Source: Manduca sexta | Taxonomy: Eukaryota; Arthropoda; Insecta; Lepidoptera; Sphingidae | Direction of reading: 5' to 3' | NCBI RefSeq assembly: GCF_014839805.1 | Contig: NC_051138.1 | Location: 13,266,983-13,330,982 of the forward strand | Length of the DNA stretch: 64,000 bases | Part shown: piece after piece, positions 63,316 to 64,000 of the stretch | How the letters are laid out: each line of letters opens with the position of its first letter | How positions within the stretch are numbered: position 1 is the first letter of the stretch | Program-made: the position numbers and the translations under genes | Notes under the pieces: generated by a model | The model's input: only the letters and a program-made list of their open reading frames with translations | The model's database searches: none | Told to the model about the DNA's origin: nothing

Positions 63316-63410
63316 TAACCATGAAGGCCGCAAGCTCTTCAAAAAGTCGGGAGAAAATTAAAATATTAAAAAAAACGCGATAAAATCCTTAAAATAGTTT
63401 AATTTAATGT
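63316..63410 (-). mobile_element. Penelope-type terminal module
   Basis: ACCATGAAGGCCGCAAGCTC, AAAGTCGGGAGAAAAT and ACGCGATAAAATCCTTAAAA, then TAGTTTAATTTAATG: the same order as 12686-12775 and the inverse of the ends of 20616-23774. Confidence 0.6.
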
Positions 63411-63492
63411 TTAATTATACATTAATAAACTATATAAAAGTGGTTAATTTTAATTCGCGCCTAGACTTAAATTGCGTATTTCAATAAAAAAA

Positions 63493-63685
63493 ATAATAAT
63501 AACAGCCCTGTATTATATACTTGCCCACTGCTGAGCACGGGCCTCCTCTACTACTGAGAGGGATTAGGCCTTAGTCCACCACGCTGGCCTAGTGCGGATT
63601 GGTAGACTTCACACACCTTCGAAATTCCTATAGAGAACTTCTCAGATGTGCAGGTTTCCTCACGATGTTTTCCTTCACCGTATTT
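63493..63685 (-). mobile_element. SINE-4, full copy
   Basis: CAGCCCTGTATTATATACTT, GCCCACTGCTGAGCACGGGC, AGGCCTTAGTCCACCACGCT and GATGTTTTCCTTCACCG. Close in sequence to 912-1112 and 35358-35560, in inverse. Confidence 0.8.
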
Positions 63686-64000
63686 CAATAACTTATAAGA
63701 ATAAATACGTTTTCAGTTTCTTGTCAAACAATTTTACATGTGATGTTTACCTATAATAGTAATATACTTACTATGCTATTAATTTTATATTTGTAAGCTA
63801 TGGCGTGATAAACGCTGGTAAGCCGAATATAAAGGAAACAAATTATAATAGAGGTTGCTTCTTTAACTTTGCTGGCGATAAACACTTCTACGGTAGACTG
63901 TACTTCTGACTAGTACATTTGCTGCACTCTAATGCATCTTTACGTAACATTTCAACACTGAAACCAGTTGTCTTCACGCACAACTGGCTTCAAACCTGTA
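63686..64000. other. AT-rich DNA, nothing recognised
   Basis: A small hairpin (CCAGTTGT / ACAACTGG) sits at 63965-63988. Nothing else could be supported. Confidence 0.35.

Overview
The window looks like nuclear DNA of a moth or butterfly. It is AT-rich, has small exons separated by introns of about 6 kb, and is crowded with interspersed repeats whose sequences I recognise from memory as lepidopteran families: tRNA-headed SINEs, TATTA-tailed repeats, Helitrons ending in CTAG(T), and CGACTTC-ended MITEs. No species is named because nothing in the sequence fixes it. There is no sign of bacterial genes, CRISPR, free-standing tRNA or rRNA genes.

Host gene. The only host gene I can defend is an ABCG-family half transporter (ABCG1/4-like group) on the minus strand. 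Six internal exons lie at 27120-27237, 20245-20434, 14251-14396, 7897-8056, 1494-1681 and 674-827. All have GT-AG borders and consistent phases. In order they encode Walker A, the Q-loop region, the LSGGQ signature plus Walker B, the D-loop and H-loop, the NPADF linker, and the stretch leading into the first membrane helix. The first exon(s) were not found in 27.2-64 kb, and the membrane-domain exons must lie beyond position 1.

Repeats and transposons. 0.5-30 kb is the gene body, with introns packed with SINEs, Helitrons and MITEs, a complete Penelope-like element (20616-23774, 12-bp target duplication) and a 1-kb TIR element (26018-27018). 30.8-34.5 kb is a two-ORF LINE inserted in an older Penelope-derived module. 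Its ORF1 and ORF2 are joined by what looks like a canonical -1 frameshift site. 38.1-39.4 kb holds a small, GC-rich, non-coding LTR element (TRIM type) with near-identical 302-bp LTRs and a 6-bp target duplication. Inside it is a row of eight 8-nt-loop hairpin motifs whose stems change in a compensatory way. The rest, 39.4-64 kb, is AT-rich DNA with repeats, including a hAT-like MITE and a Harbinger-like element each inserted inside a SINE copy, with clean target duplications.

The most unusual items are the TRIM with its covarying hairpin array (38093-39367), the predicted frameshift site of the LINE (33298-33307), two long perfect palindromes with 4-nt loops (18133-18170, 26376-26423), and exon 14251-14396, which is wedged between transposon remnants 10-25 bp from its splice sites. 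Family names for the repeats are from memory and were not searched.
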